This document shows positions 4,741 to 10,541 of a stretch of 10,541 bases of DNA, piece after piece. The notes under the pieces were generated by a model. It had not been told where the DNA came from, searched no databases, and saw only the letters and a program-made list of their open reading frames with translations. The position numbers and the translations under genes were made by a program. Source of the DNA: Natronomonas sp. (GTDB taxonomy: Archaea > Halobacteriota > Halobacteria > Halobacteriales > Haloarculaceae); assembly GCA_007135435.1 (NCBI GenBank), contig SLIW01000198.1, positions 1-10,541 on the forward strand. The letters run 5' to 3'. The stretch's first letter is position 1. Every line of letters begins with the position of its first letter.

Positions 4741-5508
4741 TTATCGGCGGGTTCGACCGTCCGAGACCCCCTCTCCGCCCCGTCCTGCGCCCCCGGCGAA
4801 CCTGTCGGCCCCCTCGGTCGCCGTGTCCATGACCTGCGACCCGTGCCACCCCTCGACGGCGAGGCCCTGGGCCAGTGGCACGCCGACGCCGTCGTAGACG
4901 GCCGCCCGATCGGACCGGACCGTCTCCTGCGGGAAGGCCGCGATGGTCTCCGCCGTCGTGACCGCCTCGTCGAGCGCGTCCCCGTCCTCCACGACGCGGT
5001 TGACCAGGCCCCAGTCGGCGGCCGTCGCGGCGTCGAGCGCCCGGCCGGTGAGTATCAGCTCCAGGGCCCGACCCAGGCCGACGACCCTGGGGAGCCGCTG
5101 GGTGCCGCCGTCGACGAGCGGGACGCCGAAGCGCCGCTCGAAGCAGCCGAACGTCGCGGAGTCGGCCGCGACCCGGAGGTCGCACCACAGCGCCAGCTCG
5201 AGGCCGCCGGCCACGCAGTGACCCTCGATCGCCGCGACGGTCGGCTTCGACACGCGCGTGCGGGTCATGCCGAGCCAGCCCCCGGGGCCGTCCTCGAGGT
5301 CCATCGCCTTCAGGTCCGCGCCCGCGGAGAACGTCCCCCCGGCGCCGGTCAGCACCCCGACCAGCGCGTCGTCGTCCGCGTCGAAGCGCTCCCAGGCGTC
5401 GGCGAGCGCCTCGGCCGTCTCTCGGTCGACGGCGTTGCGTCGCTCGGGCCGATCGATCGTGACGACCGCCACCGGGCCGTCCCGCTCGTAGGTCACAGGA
5501 TCCGCCAT
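4741..5508 (-). CDS. Enoyl-CoA hydratase/isomerase (crotonase) family protein
   Basis: A 255-residue crotonase-fold enzyme, most likely hydrating 2-enoyl-CoA to 3-hydroxyacyl-CoA in fatty-acid or branched-chain acyl-CoA breakdown. Visible signatures are DRPERRNAV (19-27), FSAGADLKAMD (60-70, oxyanion hole and CoA contact), AAIEGHCVAGGLELALWCDL (92-111) and FGVPLVDGGTQRLPR (127-141). Both catalytic glutamates of rat mitochondrial hydratase (E144 and E164, 20 residues apart) have equivalents, E104 in GGLE and E124 in CFE, so a true hydratase is plausible. Substrate range cannot be told. The last 20 or so residues are Gly/Arg-rich and probably disordered. The ATG at 5508 aligns with the family N-terminus and has a TATA-like box about 27 bases upstream. 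It stands as a single gene. Confidence 0.9.
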   Translation of the reverse strand: MADPVTYERDGPVAVVTIDRPERRNAVDRETAEALADAWERFDADDDALVGVLTGAGGTFSAGADLKAMDLEDGPGGWLGMTRTRVSKPTVAAIEGHCVAGGLELALWCDLRVAADSATFGCFERRFGVPLVDGGTQRLPRVVGLGRALELILTGRALDAATAADWGLVNRVVEDGDALDEAVTTAETIAAFPQETVRSDRAAVYDGVGVPLAQGLAVEGWHGSQVMDTATEGADRFAGGAGRGGEGVSDGRTRR

Positions 5509-5532
5509 ACGTCCCCTTCCTGGGTGCTGTGA

Positions 5533-5538
5533 CCTAAA
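5533..5538 (-). promoter_or_regulatory. TATA-like box of the enoyl-CoA hydratase gene
   Basis: TTTAGG on the minus strand (within TCTTTAGG) is centred about 27 bases upstream of the ATG at 5508, as expected for a leaderless haloarchaeal transcript. A second AT-rich element, TTTACG, lies further upstream near 5564-5569. Confidence 0.45.
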
Positions 5539-5756
5539 GACACGGGCGCCGCGCTCCCCCTTCGTAAACCAGTTGCTGCGATACGAAATGCGGAGCCTCG
5601 CGGCCGGCGGTCGGCTATCCGTCACCAGAAGAACGGCAAGGACGCGAGCCTCCAGTTCTCCAGGGCGAAGGGCGATCGACTCGGGCCCAGAGAGCCCCGT
5701 CGCGAGTGGCCCTGTGCTCGAGAAAGCCGCAGGCCTCGAATCCAGCGCATCCGAAA

Positions 5757-7193
5757 CTAGTCCAGCTGTTCCCCGACGATCCGGTCGACGTGCCCGATGA
5801 ACGCCTCTTCCTGGCCGGCAGGGATCGTCGCGCCGGCCGCGACGTCGTGGCCGCCTCCGTCGCCACCGACCGCGCGGGCCGCCTCGGTCATCACCGCCGA
5901 GAGGTCCAGCCCCCTGGAGACGAGCGGGCCGGTGCCGCGAGCGGAGACCTTCGTCTCGTCGTCGCTCTCGCGGGCGAAGGCGACGATCGGCAGCTCCCTG
6001 GAGACGCCGTCGGTGCCCATCGACATCCCGGCGATGATGCCGACGATGGTCTCGCGGATCTCGTCGCCGGCGTCGAACCACTGGACGTGCTCCTCGACGG
6101 TCACGCCCGTGTTCTCGACCCACTCGATGCCCTCCGAGAGGTTCCGCCGGTGGTTCCGCAGCAGCTCACGGGCCCGCTCGAGCGCGGTCGTCCGGTCGCC
6201 CAGACAGACCGCCAGACCGACGTCGGCGCGCTCGTAGCGCGCCGTCGCGTTCAGGAGCGTCGAGAACTCGCTCGCGTCTCGGAGCTCGGTCCCGCGTTCC
6301 TCCTCGGCGAGGATGTAGCTTGTTCCGACGAGCCGGTCGATCTCGTAGGCGGGCACCCCCCGGGAGACGGCGTGGCGGACGAGCGCGCTGGTCACCCGCT
6401 GCTTCTCGGCGTCGTCGAGGTCCGCCCACCGCTTCCAGGCCCCGTCGGCGCGGCACTCGACGTCTAGCTCGTCGAGGAACGAGACCGCCCCGCGCTCGTC
6501 GTTCGTGATGCCCGGGATGCGCACGTCGGAGGCGTACTCGAGCAGCTTCGGGAGCGGACGGGTCTGGGTGCCGTAGACGGCGAGGTCGGTCGTCTCCTCG
6601 AGGACGCCCGCCTCCACCCCGTCGGCGACGATCCGCGCGTTCGCCCCGCGGAGCTCGCCGACGGACGCCTGCATGTCGCCGACCGCGCCCACCACCGCCA
6701 GGGTCGCCAGGTCGCGGTTGTCCAGCCGCTCGTCGGCGTCCGACGCCGCCGCGAGCGCCCGGGCGAGGACGTAGGCGGCGCCGGCGCCGGAGAGCTCCGA
6801 GGCGCCATCGATCCCCTCGAGCAGGGGGTTGAGGTGGTAGTCGGTGTCCGCGTCGGCCGGCTGGTGGTGGTCGGCGACGATGGGGGTGAAGTCGCCGGCC
6901 GCCTCGTGGGCCGCGATGACGTCGAGCTGCCCGCTGCCGAAGTCGGTGAAGAGGACGGTGTCGTAGTCACGCTCGGCGATCCCGGCGATCGCGGCCTCGT
7001 CGAGCTGCTTCTCGAAGACCGCCTCGAAGGGGATCCCCGCGCGCTCGAGGGCGATGGCCGCGACGCCCGCGCTCGTGAGCCCGTCGGCGTCGATGTGGGA
7101 GGCCAGGAGCACGCGGTCGGCCTCGAGGAGGCGCTCGGCGCACGCGGTCGCACGCGAGCGGAGTTCGGGGACGGGAGCGTCGGCGACTGCCAT
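5757..7193 (-). CDS. RecJ-like DHH-family phosphoesterase/exonuclease
   Basis: A 478-residue protein of the DHH superfamily, of the archaeal RecJ-like group that acts as a single-strand-specific exonuclease in DNA replication or repair (or on RNA). The DHH domain motifs are in order: SHIDADG (32-38, motif I), DFGSG (84-88, motif II), the name-giving ADHH (107-110, motif III) and GAVGDMQ (169-175, motif IV), which together bind the catalytic Mn/Mg ions. A middle region contains LLNATARYERADVGLAVC (313-330), and a C-terminal DHHA1-type domain ends with the glycine-rich GGDGGGHDVAAGA (443-455). All metal ligands look intact. The ATG at 7193 is preceded by a clear TTTAAA box, so the gene has its own promoter after hemD. 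The exact substrate (DNA versus RNA, or a GINS-associated role) cannot be read from sequence alone. Confidence 0.88.
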   Translation of the reverse strand: MAVADAPVPELRSRATACAERLLEADRVLLASHIDADGLTSAGVAAIALERAGIPFEAVFEKQLDEAAIAGIAERDYDTVLFTDFGSGQLDVIAAHEAAGDFTPIVADHHQPADADTDYHLNPLLEGIDGASELSGAGAAYVLARALAAASDADERLDNRDLATLAVVGAVGDMQASVGELRGANARIVADGVEAGVLEETTDLAVYGTQTRPLPKLLEYASDVRIPGITNDERGAVSFLDELDVECRADGAWKRWADLDDAEKQRVTSALVRHAVSRGVPAYEIDRLVGTSYILAEEERGTELRDASEFSTLLNATARYERADVGLAVCLGDRTTALERARELLRNHRRNLSEGIEWVENTGVTVEEHVQWFDAGDEIRETIVGIIAGMSMGTDGVSRELPIVAFARESDDETKVSARGTGPLVSRGLDLSAVMTEAARAVGGDGGGHDVAAGATIPAGQEEAFIGHVDRIVGEQLD

Positions 7194-7222
7194 GTCGTTG
7201 AGGGGTCTTGCGCGGGATGCGA

Positions 7223-7228
7223 TTTAAA
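7223..7228 (-). promoter_or_regulatory. TATA box of the DHH phosphoesterase gene
   Basis: The sequence TTTAAA is the best TATA box in the window. Its centre is about 32 bases upstream of the ATG at 7193, which predicts a leader of only some 5-7 bases. It lies 36 bases beyond the hemD stop, separating this gene from the tetrapyrrole operon. Confidence 0.7.
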
Positions 7229-7264
7229 CTCCCGCCTCCGCCGTGCCCGACGTTCCGGGGACCC

Positions 7265-7984
7265 TCACAGTCGGGAGACGACCGCACGAGCGAGGGCCTC
7301 GAACTCCGCAGTATCGGGGACGACGTCGACCTCGATGCCCAGCTCCGTGGCCGTCTCTCGGGTGGGTTCGCCGATGGCGCCGACGACGGCGTCGTCCAGA
7401 CCCGCGATCGCCTCCCGTTCGACCCCCCGATCGGCCGCGGCGTCGAGGAAGTGCTCGACGGTGAGCGACGAGGTGAAGCAGGCGCCCGCGAGCTCGCCGT
7501 TCGCCGCCGCGAGCGTCGACTCGCCCGCCTCCGGTGGGCGGACCAGGCGGTAGAGGATCGACTCGTGGACGTAGGCTCCCAGGTCGTTCAGGCCGTCGGT
7601 GAGCACGGGCGAGCCGTGGTCGGAGCGGGCCACCTCGACGCGGGCACCGCGGACGTCGGCCTCCAGCTCGCGGACGATCCCCGTCGAGGAGAACTCGCCG
7701 GGGAGCCGATCGACGGCGTATCCGGCGGCCTCCAGCGCCTCGGCGGTGGCCGACCCGATGGCGACGATCGACCCGTCCGGCGCCCACCCGGCCTCGTCGG
7801 CGAGCTCCGCGCCGGTCCGGCTCGTCAGCACCGCGTAGTCGGCGTCCTCACGGGGAATCGCGCCGGTCGGCTCGACGGCGAGCATCGGGTCCGACAGCGG
7901 CTCGACCCCCAGCGCCCGCAGGATCGCGGCCGCGGCGGCCGCCCGGTCGTCGTCGGGTCTGAAGAAGGCGACCGTCTCAGCCAT
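7265..7984 (-). CDS. hemD: Uroporphyrinogen-III synthase
   Basis: This 239-residue enzyme inverts ring D of hydroxymethylbilane and closes the macrocycle to uroporphyrinogen III. HemD is poorly conserved, but the expected two-domain pattern is visible: VAFFRP at the N-terminus (5-10), TSRTGAELADEAG (54-66), VAIGSATAEALEAAGY (74-89), then VARSDHGSPVL (117-127), ACFTSSLTVEHFLDAA (163-178) and VVGAIGEPTRETATELGI (195-212). The T-S and I-G-x-x-T elements are typical of the family. It is the third gene of the hemC-cobA-hemD operon, 66 bases after the methyltransferase stop. Its ATG is preceded by a strong GGAGG with 4-base spacing, as expected for an internal operon gene. Context makes the call firm. 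Confidence 0.9.
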   Translation of the reverse strand: MAETVAFFRPDDDRAAAAAAILRALGVEPLSDPMLAVEPTGAIPREDADYAVLTSRTGAELADEAGWAPDGSIVAIGSATAEALEAAGYAVDRLPGEFSSTGIVRELEADVRGARVEVARSDHGSPVLTDGLNDLGAYVHESILYRLVRPPEAGESTLAAANGELAGACFTSSLTVEHFLDAAADRGVEREAIAGLDDAVVGAIGEPTRETATELGIEVDVVPDTAEFEALARAVVSRL

Positions 7985-7988
7985 CGAT

Positions 7989-7993
7989 CCTCC
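7989..7993 (-). promoter_or_regulatory. Shine-Dalgarno site of hemD
   Basis: GGAGG on the minus strand lies 4 bases before the hemD ATG (GGAGGATCGATG). It fixes the start at 7984. It also contrasts with the apparently leaderless first genes of transcripts in this window. Confidence 0.75.
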
Positions 7994-8050
7994 ACGCTCC
8001 TGTGGCCGCGGCGGGTCGGACCGTCCGGATTCGATATCGTCTCGTGTGGT

Positions 8051-8920
8051 TCATCGTCCCTCGATCACCCGCCCCCGGCCGACCCGCGGTTCGTTCTCGA
8101 GGAATGCCCGTACGCCCGTTCTCGTTGCCGCGACGCCGCCGATGACGGTGATGGCGGGTGGTTCGATCCCCACCTCGTCGCGGATCTCGACGATCGTCTC
8201 GAGGGTGCCGACGACGGCACGCTGGTCGGGCCAGGTCGCGCGCTCGACGAGCGCCACCGGCGTGTCGGGTGCCATCCCGGCCGACAGCAGCTCGCCGGTG
8301 TACACCGGCAGCGTGCCGACGCCCATGAGGACGATGATGGTCCCCCCGGCGGCGGCCAGCGCGGACCAGTCGACGGTCGACTCCCCCTTGGCCGGTTCCT
8401 CGTGACCGGTCACGAACGTGACCGACGACGCGTGGTCGCGGTGGGTCACCGGGATGCCGGCGACGCCGGGCGCGGCGATCGCGCTCGTCACCCCGGGGAC
8501 GTACTCGAAGGGGATGCCGTGCGCGGCGAGGTGTTCGGCCTCCTCGCCCCCGCGGCCGAAGACGAACGGGTCGCCGCCCTTCAGGCGGACGACCGTCTCG
8601 CCCTCCTCGGCGAGCTCAACCAGCCGCCGATTGATGTCGTCCTGCGAGGTGCGCTCCCCGTCGGCGCGCTTGCCCACGTCCTCCCGCCTCCCCTCGGGGA
8701 TGGTCTCCAGGATCGCCGGACCGGGAAGCGTGTCATGGAGGACGACGTCCGCCCCGTCGATGAGCTTCCTGGCCCGGACCGTGAGCAGGTCCGGATCGCC
8801 AGGACCGCTGCCGACGAGGTAGACCCGGCCGACGCCAGGACGGTCCGCGTCGGTCTCCCCGCTCGTCGGATCGTCCCCGCTCGTCGGATCGTCCCCGCTC
8901 GTCGGATCGTCCCCGGTCAT
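8051..8920 (-). CDS. cobA: Uroporphyrinogen-III C-methyltransferase (SUMT)
   Basis: A 289-residue S-adenosylmethionine-dependent methyltransferase that methylates uroporphyrinogen III at C2 and C7 to precorrin-2, the branch point for siroheme, cobalamin and the archaeal (siroheme-derived) haem route. The tetrapyrrole methylase motifs are intact: VYLVGSGPGDPDLLTVRA (33-50), VVRLKGGDPFVFGRGGEE (110-127), EYVPGVTSAIAAPGVAGIPV (139-158) and THRDHASSVTFVTGH (159-173). The first 21 residues hold three copies of DDPTSG ahead of the usual family start near residue 30. The start ATG overlaps the hemC stop (ATGA) and has a good GGAGG 4 bases upstream. Substrate specificity as SUMT, rather than a later cobalamin methylase, rests on the motifs and on being between hemC and hemD. 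Confidence 0.94.
   Translation of the reverse strand: MTGDDPTSGDDPTSGDDPTSGETDADRPGVGRVYLVGSGPGDPDLLTVRARKLIDGADVVLHDTLPGPAILETIPEGRREDVGKRADGERTSQDDINRRLVELAEEGETVVRLKGGDPFVFGRGGEEAEHLAAHGIPFEYVPGVTSAIAAPGVAGIPVTHRDHASSVTFVTGHEEPAKGESTVDWSALAAAGGTIIVLMGVGTLPVYTGELLSAGMAPDTPVALVERATWPDQRAVVGTLETIVEIRDEVGIEPPAITVIGGVAATRTGVRAFLENEPRVGRGRVIEGR
8858..8911 (-). repeat. Three exact 18-bp repeats at the cobA N-terminus
   Basis: Three head-to-tail copies of an 18-bp unit encode DDPTSG three times (residues 4-21), just after the start codon. The unit is in frame, and the protein is extended by a flexible acidic tail not needed for the methylase fold. Nearly identical copies suggest recent slippage or duplication. 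Confidence 0.85.
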
Positions 8921-10089
8921 CGGGCCTCCTCTCTCGCCCGGTCGACGAGGTCGGCGGCGCCCTCGGCCGCCAGCTGATCGGCCAGGTCGCCGGCGGCCTC
9001 CGGATGCCGCTCGACCGGCAGGTCGCGGGTCGCGGCCACCTCGTCGGTCCCGTCCTGGGCGAGGACCCTGACGGTGGTGTGGACGTAGGCGCCCTGGAGG
9101 ACGGCGTGGACGCCGATCGGGGCGACACAGCCACCGCCGAGGGTGGCGAGGACCGTCCGCTCGACGGTCGTCTCTACGCGCGTCCGCGGGTGGTCGAGGT
9201 CCCGCCGGAGCGACGCCGCGAGGTCGCCGTCGCGGGCCGTGACGGCCAGCGCACCCTGGCCGGGTGCCGGGACGAACGAGGCGGGGAGCCGCTCGAAGGC
9301 GACCTCGTCCAGCAGCCCGCTGCGCGCCAGGCCGGCCTCCGCCAGGACGATCGCATCGTAGCGATCGTCCACGTCCCGCTCGAGTGCCCCGCGCTCGAGT
9401 TCGGAGAGGCCGTCGAACCACTCCTCGGCCGTCAGTCCGTCGGACTTCGCCCCGTCGCTCGAACCCTCGTTCGAACCGTCGGTGGTACCGTCGCCGGCAT
9501 CGTCGCCCGGTTCGTCGGTGGTACCGTCGCCGGCATCGTCGCCCGGTTCGTCGCTGGTCCCGCCACCACCATCCCCGGCCTCGAGCCGCCGCTCGTGTTC
9601 CGCCTGGAGCGTCGGCGCGAGCAGCTTCTCGAGGCGCGTGTCCACGTTCCCGCGTAGCGGTCGCACCTCGAGGTCCGGACGGGCGGCGAGCAGCTGGGCC
9701 TTCCGGCGGAGGCTCGAGGTCCCCACGGTCGCCCCCGACGGGAGCTCCTCGAGGGTCGATCCGTCCGGCGAGACCAGCAGGTCCCCCGCCGCCGCCCGCT
9801 CTGGGACGCCGGCGACGACGAGGTCCTCCGGGAACTCCGTCGGCATGTCCTTCATGGAGTGGACCGCGGCGTCGACCGTGCCGTCGACGACCCGCTCGTC
9901 GAGGGCGCGGACGAACGCCCCGGTCCTGCCGAGCCGGTGGATGAGCTCGTCGCGGACCCGGTCGCCCTCCGTGTCCACCTCCACCAGCTCGACCGACCGC
10001 CGGCGGCTCTCGAGGGCGTCGGCGACCGACTGCGTCTGGCGCAACGCGAGGTCCGAGCCGCGGGTCGCCAGCCGGATCGTCTCCGTCAT
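8917..10089 (-). CDS. hemC: Hydroxymethylbilane synthase (porphobilinogen deaminase)
   Basis: HemC condenses four porphobilinogens to hydroxymethylbilane. The protein has 390 residues, against about 310 for bacterial enzymes. Family motifs are ATRGSDLALRQTQ (8-20), GAFVRALDERVVDG (57-70), HSMKDMPT (77-84, with D81 matching the catalytic aspartate), TSSLRRKAQL (124-133), RGNVDTRLEKL (146-156), YDAIVLAEAGLARSG (244-258), PAPGQGALAV (274-283) and LGGGCVAPIG (317-326). C321 is the dipyrromethane cofactor attachment site. Extra length comes from a Gly/Asp/Thr-rich insert (about 160-240) between RGNVDTR and YDAIVLA, with an exact 12-residue duplication. The ATG at 10089 fits the family N-terminus and has a TATA-like box 25 bases upstream. 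A longer frame back to 10269 would add 60 non-homologous residues. Confidence 0.95.
   Translation of the reverse strand: MTETIRLATRGSDLALRQTQSVADALESRRRSVELVEVDTEGDRVRDELIHRLGRTGAFVRALDERVVDGTVDAAVHSMKDMPTEFPEDLVVAGVPERAAAGDLLVSPDGSTLEELPSGATVGTSSLRRKAQLLAARPDLEVRPLRGNVDTRLEKLLAPTLQAEHERRLEAGDGGGGTSDEPGDDAGDGTTDEPGDDAGDGTTDGSNEGSSDGAKSDGLTAEEWFDGLSELERGALERDVDDRYDAIVLAEAGLARSGLLDEVAFERLPASFVPAPGQGALAVTARDGDLAASLRRDLDHPRTRVETTVERTVLATLGGGCVAPIGVHAVLQGAYVHTTVRVLAQDGTDEVAATRDLPVERHPEAAGDLADQLAAEGAADLVDRAREEAR
8925..8929 (-). promoter_or_regulatory. Shine-Dalgarno site of cobA inside hemC
   Basis: GGAGG, within AGAGAGGAGGCCCGATGA, lies 4 bases before the cobA ATG and inside the last codons of hemC. 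Together with the ATGA overlap it points to translational coupling. Confidence 0.75.
9481..9552 (-). repeat. Exact 36-bp duplication inside hemC
   Basis: Two identical 36-bp copies (9481-9516 and 9517-9552) each encode DEPGDDAGDGTT (residues 180-191 and 192-203) in the low-complexity acidic insert. Absence of even synonymous differences points to a recent duplication. Confidence 0.9.
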
Positions 10090-10111
10090 ACCCGGTCCTC
10101 GGTCGCCCCGG

Positions 10112-10117
10112 TTGAAA
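10112..10117 (-). promoter_or_regulatory. Promoter of the hemC-cobA-hemD operon
   Basis: The minus strand reads CGAAGGGCGTTTCAACC: a BRE-like purine stretch followed by TTTCAA, centred 25 bases upstream of the hemC ATG. The box deviates from the haloarchaeal consensus but position and BRE fit. A leaderless mRNA is predicted. Confidence 0.5.
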
Positions 10118-10307
10118 CGCCCTTCGGCTCGGCCGGGGGACGGAACGTCATCCGTCGTGTCCGTCGGCGACGCCGTCCGGGTGCGGTGGGACTGGCCGCG
10201 GGCACAATCGATCACGGCCGCGACAGTCGGACGGGTCCCCATCCGACAGCGGACGAATCCCCATTCCACAGCCGGGATCCGCCAGTATCGACCCTCTCAG
10301 ACGCTCG

Positions 10308-10323
10308 GTCGAGGTAACTCGAC
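10308..10323. other. Perfect hairpin GTCGAG-GTAA-CTCGAC
   Basis: A 6-bp perfect stem encloses a 4-base loop, GTAA on the plus strand, a GNRA-type tetraloop if transcribed that way. It lies between the partial upstream gene and hemC. No T-tract follows on either strand, so termination is not established. Confidence 0.35.
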
Positions 10324-10408
10324 ATCCGGCCGATACCCGTGATAAACCGCCATCCACGATACCAAATCCCGTCGAAGCCTGGCCGGCTCGGTCCGTCGGA
10401 TCGTCGCG

Positions 10409-10541
10409 CTACCCGTCGATGGTCCAGCGATCGGCGTAGGCGGCGTCGACGGCGGCCTCGATTCCATCGACGGCCGTGTCGTCATCGCCGAGGGCCGTCG
10501 CACCGCCAGCGTCGGCCGTGTCGTTACCATCGTCATCCGTC
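10409..10541 (-). CDS. C-terminus of an unidentified acidic protein
   Basis: A minus-strand frame is open from the window edge to a TAG at 10409-10411 and gives 43 residues: an Asp/Gly/Thr/Ala-rich acidic stretch, then GIEAAVDAAYADRWTIDG at the end. The acidic composition and GC-rich third positions fit a real haloarchaeal gene, and the last part could be a short helix. I cannot assign a family from this tail. Its 5' end and promoter are outside the window. Confidence 0.45.
   Translation of the reverse strand, partial: TDDDGNDTADAGGATALGDDDTAVDGIEAAVDAAYADRWTIDG

Larger units (their letters stand above)
10090..10408. other. Intergenic gap, 319 bp
   Basis: Besides the hemC promoter at its left end, the gap holds a perfect small hairpin (10308-10323) and an AT-rich TTTATC on the minus strand near 10340-10345. 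A 37-codon ORF starting at 10325 on the minus strand has no recognisable features. I see no further gene. Confidence 0.5.

Noticed and set aside
3425..5188. Reading the zinc-ribbon gene as a 587-codon protein
   Set aside because: The upstream part overlaps the hydratase antisense and passes through tandem repeats. A TATA box 25 bases before the ATG at 4255 supports the short form.
4522..5532. 336-codon plus-strand ORF opposite the enoyl-CoA hydratase
   Set aside because: It is antisense to a gene with intact crotonase motifs and catalytic glutamates; composition is an Arg/Pro/Gly shadow.
5509..5756. Possible small genes between the hydratase and the DHH phosphoesterase
   Set aside because: The open frames here are short, Arg/Ser-rich and overlap the neighbouring genes; only the hydratase promoter is supported.
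7208..8977. 589-codon plus-strand ORF opposite hemD and cobA
   Set aside because: It is antisense to two recognised enzymes; it is open only because of codon bias.
10090..10269. N-terminal extension of hemC to an ATG at 10269
   Set aside because: The added 60 residues are Arg/Thr-rich and not part of the HemC family. The ATG at 10089 fits the family start and has a promoter at the right distance.
10213..10325. 37-codon minus-strand ORF in the gap upstream of hemC
   Set aside because: No recognisable motif, and the nearest AT-rich box is too close (about 17 bases) to the ATG.

Overview
The window is chromosomal DNA of a halophilic archaeon (class Halobacteria). The signs are very high GC, strongly acidic predicted proteins rich in Asp and Glu, TATA boxes about 25-32 bases upstream of start codons with almost no 5' leader, and gene clusters typical of haloarchaea (ribosomal protein LX - prefoldin alpha - FtsY, and hemC - uroporphyrinogen methyltransferase - hemD). 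The genus cannot be told from this stretch.

Layout. Bases 1-2186, plus strand: a tight cluster with the tail of ribosomal protein L18Ae/LX, prefoldin alpha (pfdA, 4-base overlap), the signal-recognition-particle receptor ftsY (3-base gap), and a small membrane-anchored beta-rich protein of unknown function. This is a translation, protein-folding and targeting unit. Bases 2187-2495 hold no gene but contain an almost perfect 79-bp tandem repeat that is itself built of about 20-bp sub-repeats. From about 2496 to the end, every gene lies on the minus strand. First is a DUF433/DUF5615 toxin-antitoxin pair (2496-3115) with a clear promoter and a 10-bp palindrome placed like an operator. A 309-bp gap follows, with only a doubtful 37-codon ORF. 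Next is a membrane-anchored zinc-ribbon protein (3425-4255), then a 485-bp repeat-rich gap with a 15-bp tandem array, 10-bp periodic direct repeats and two 12-bp palindromes. After that come an enoyl-CoA hydratase (4741-5508), a RecJ-like DHH phosphoesterase (5757-7193), and the tetrapyrrole operon hemC-cobA-hemD (10089 down to 7265). The last 133 bases carry the C-terminus of an unidentified acidic protein.

How the genes work together. HemC joins four porphobilinogens into hydroxymethylbilane, HemD closes it to uroporphyrinogen III, and the methyltransferase converts that to precorrin-2, the branch point to siroheme, cobalamin and archaeal haem. The three genes are in one operon with a start/stop overlap and strong Shine-Dalgarno sites at the internal genes, while the first gene looks leaderless. 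LX, prefoldin and FtsY serve the ribosome, folding of nascent proteins and membrane targeting.

Most of the window is ordinary core genome. The parts worth a second look are the nested 79-bp array immediately behind the toxin gene (its minus strand carries repeated two-quartet G-quadruplex motifs), the repeat-rich gap at 4256-4740, the exact in-frame duplications inside hemC and cobA, and the two uncharacterised membrane proteins. I found no convincing new multi-gene system.
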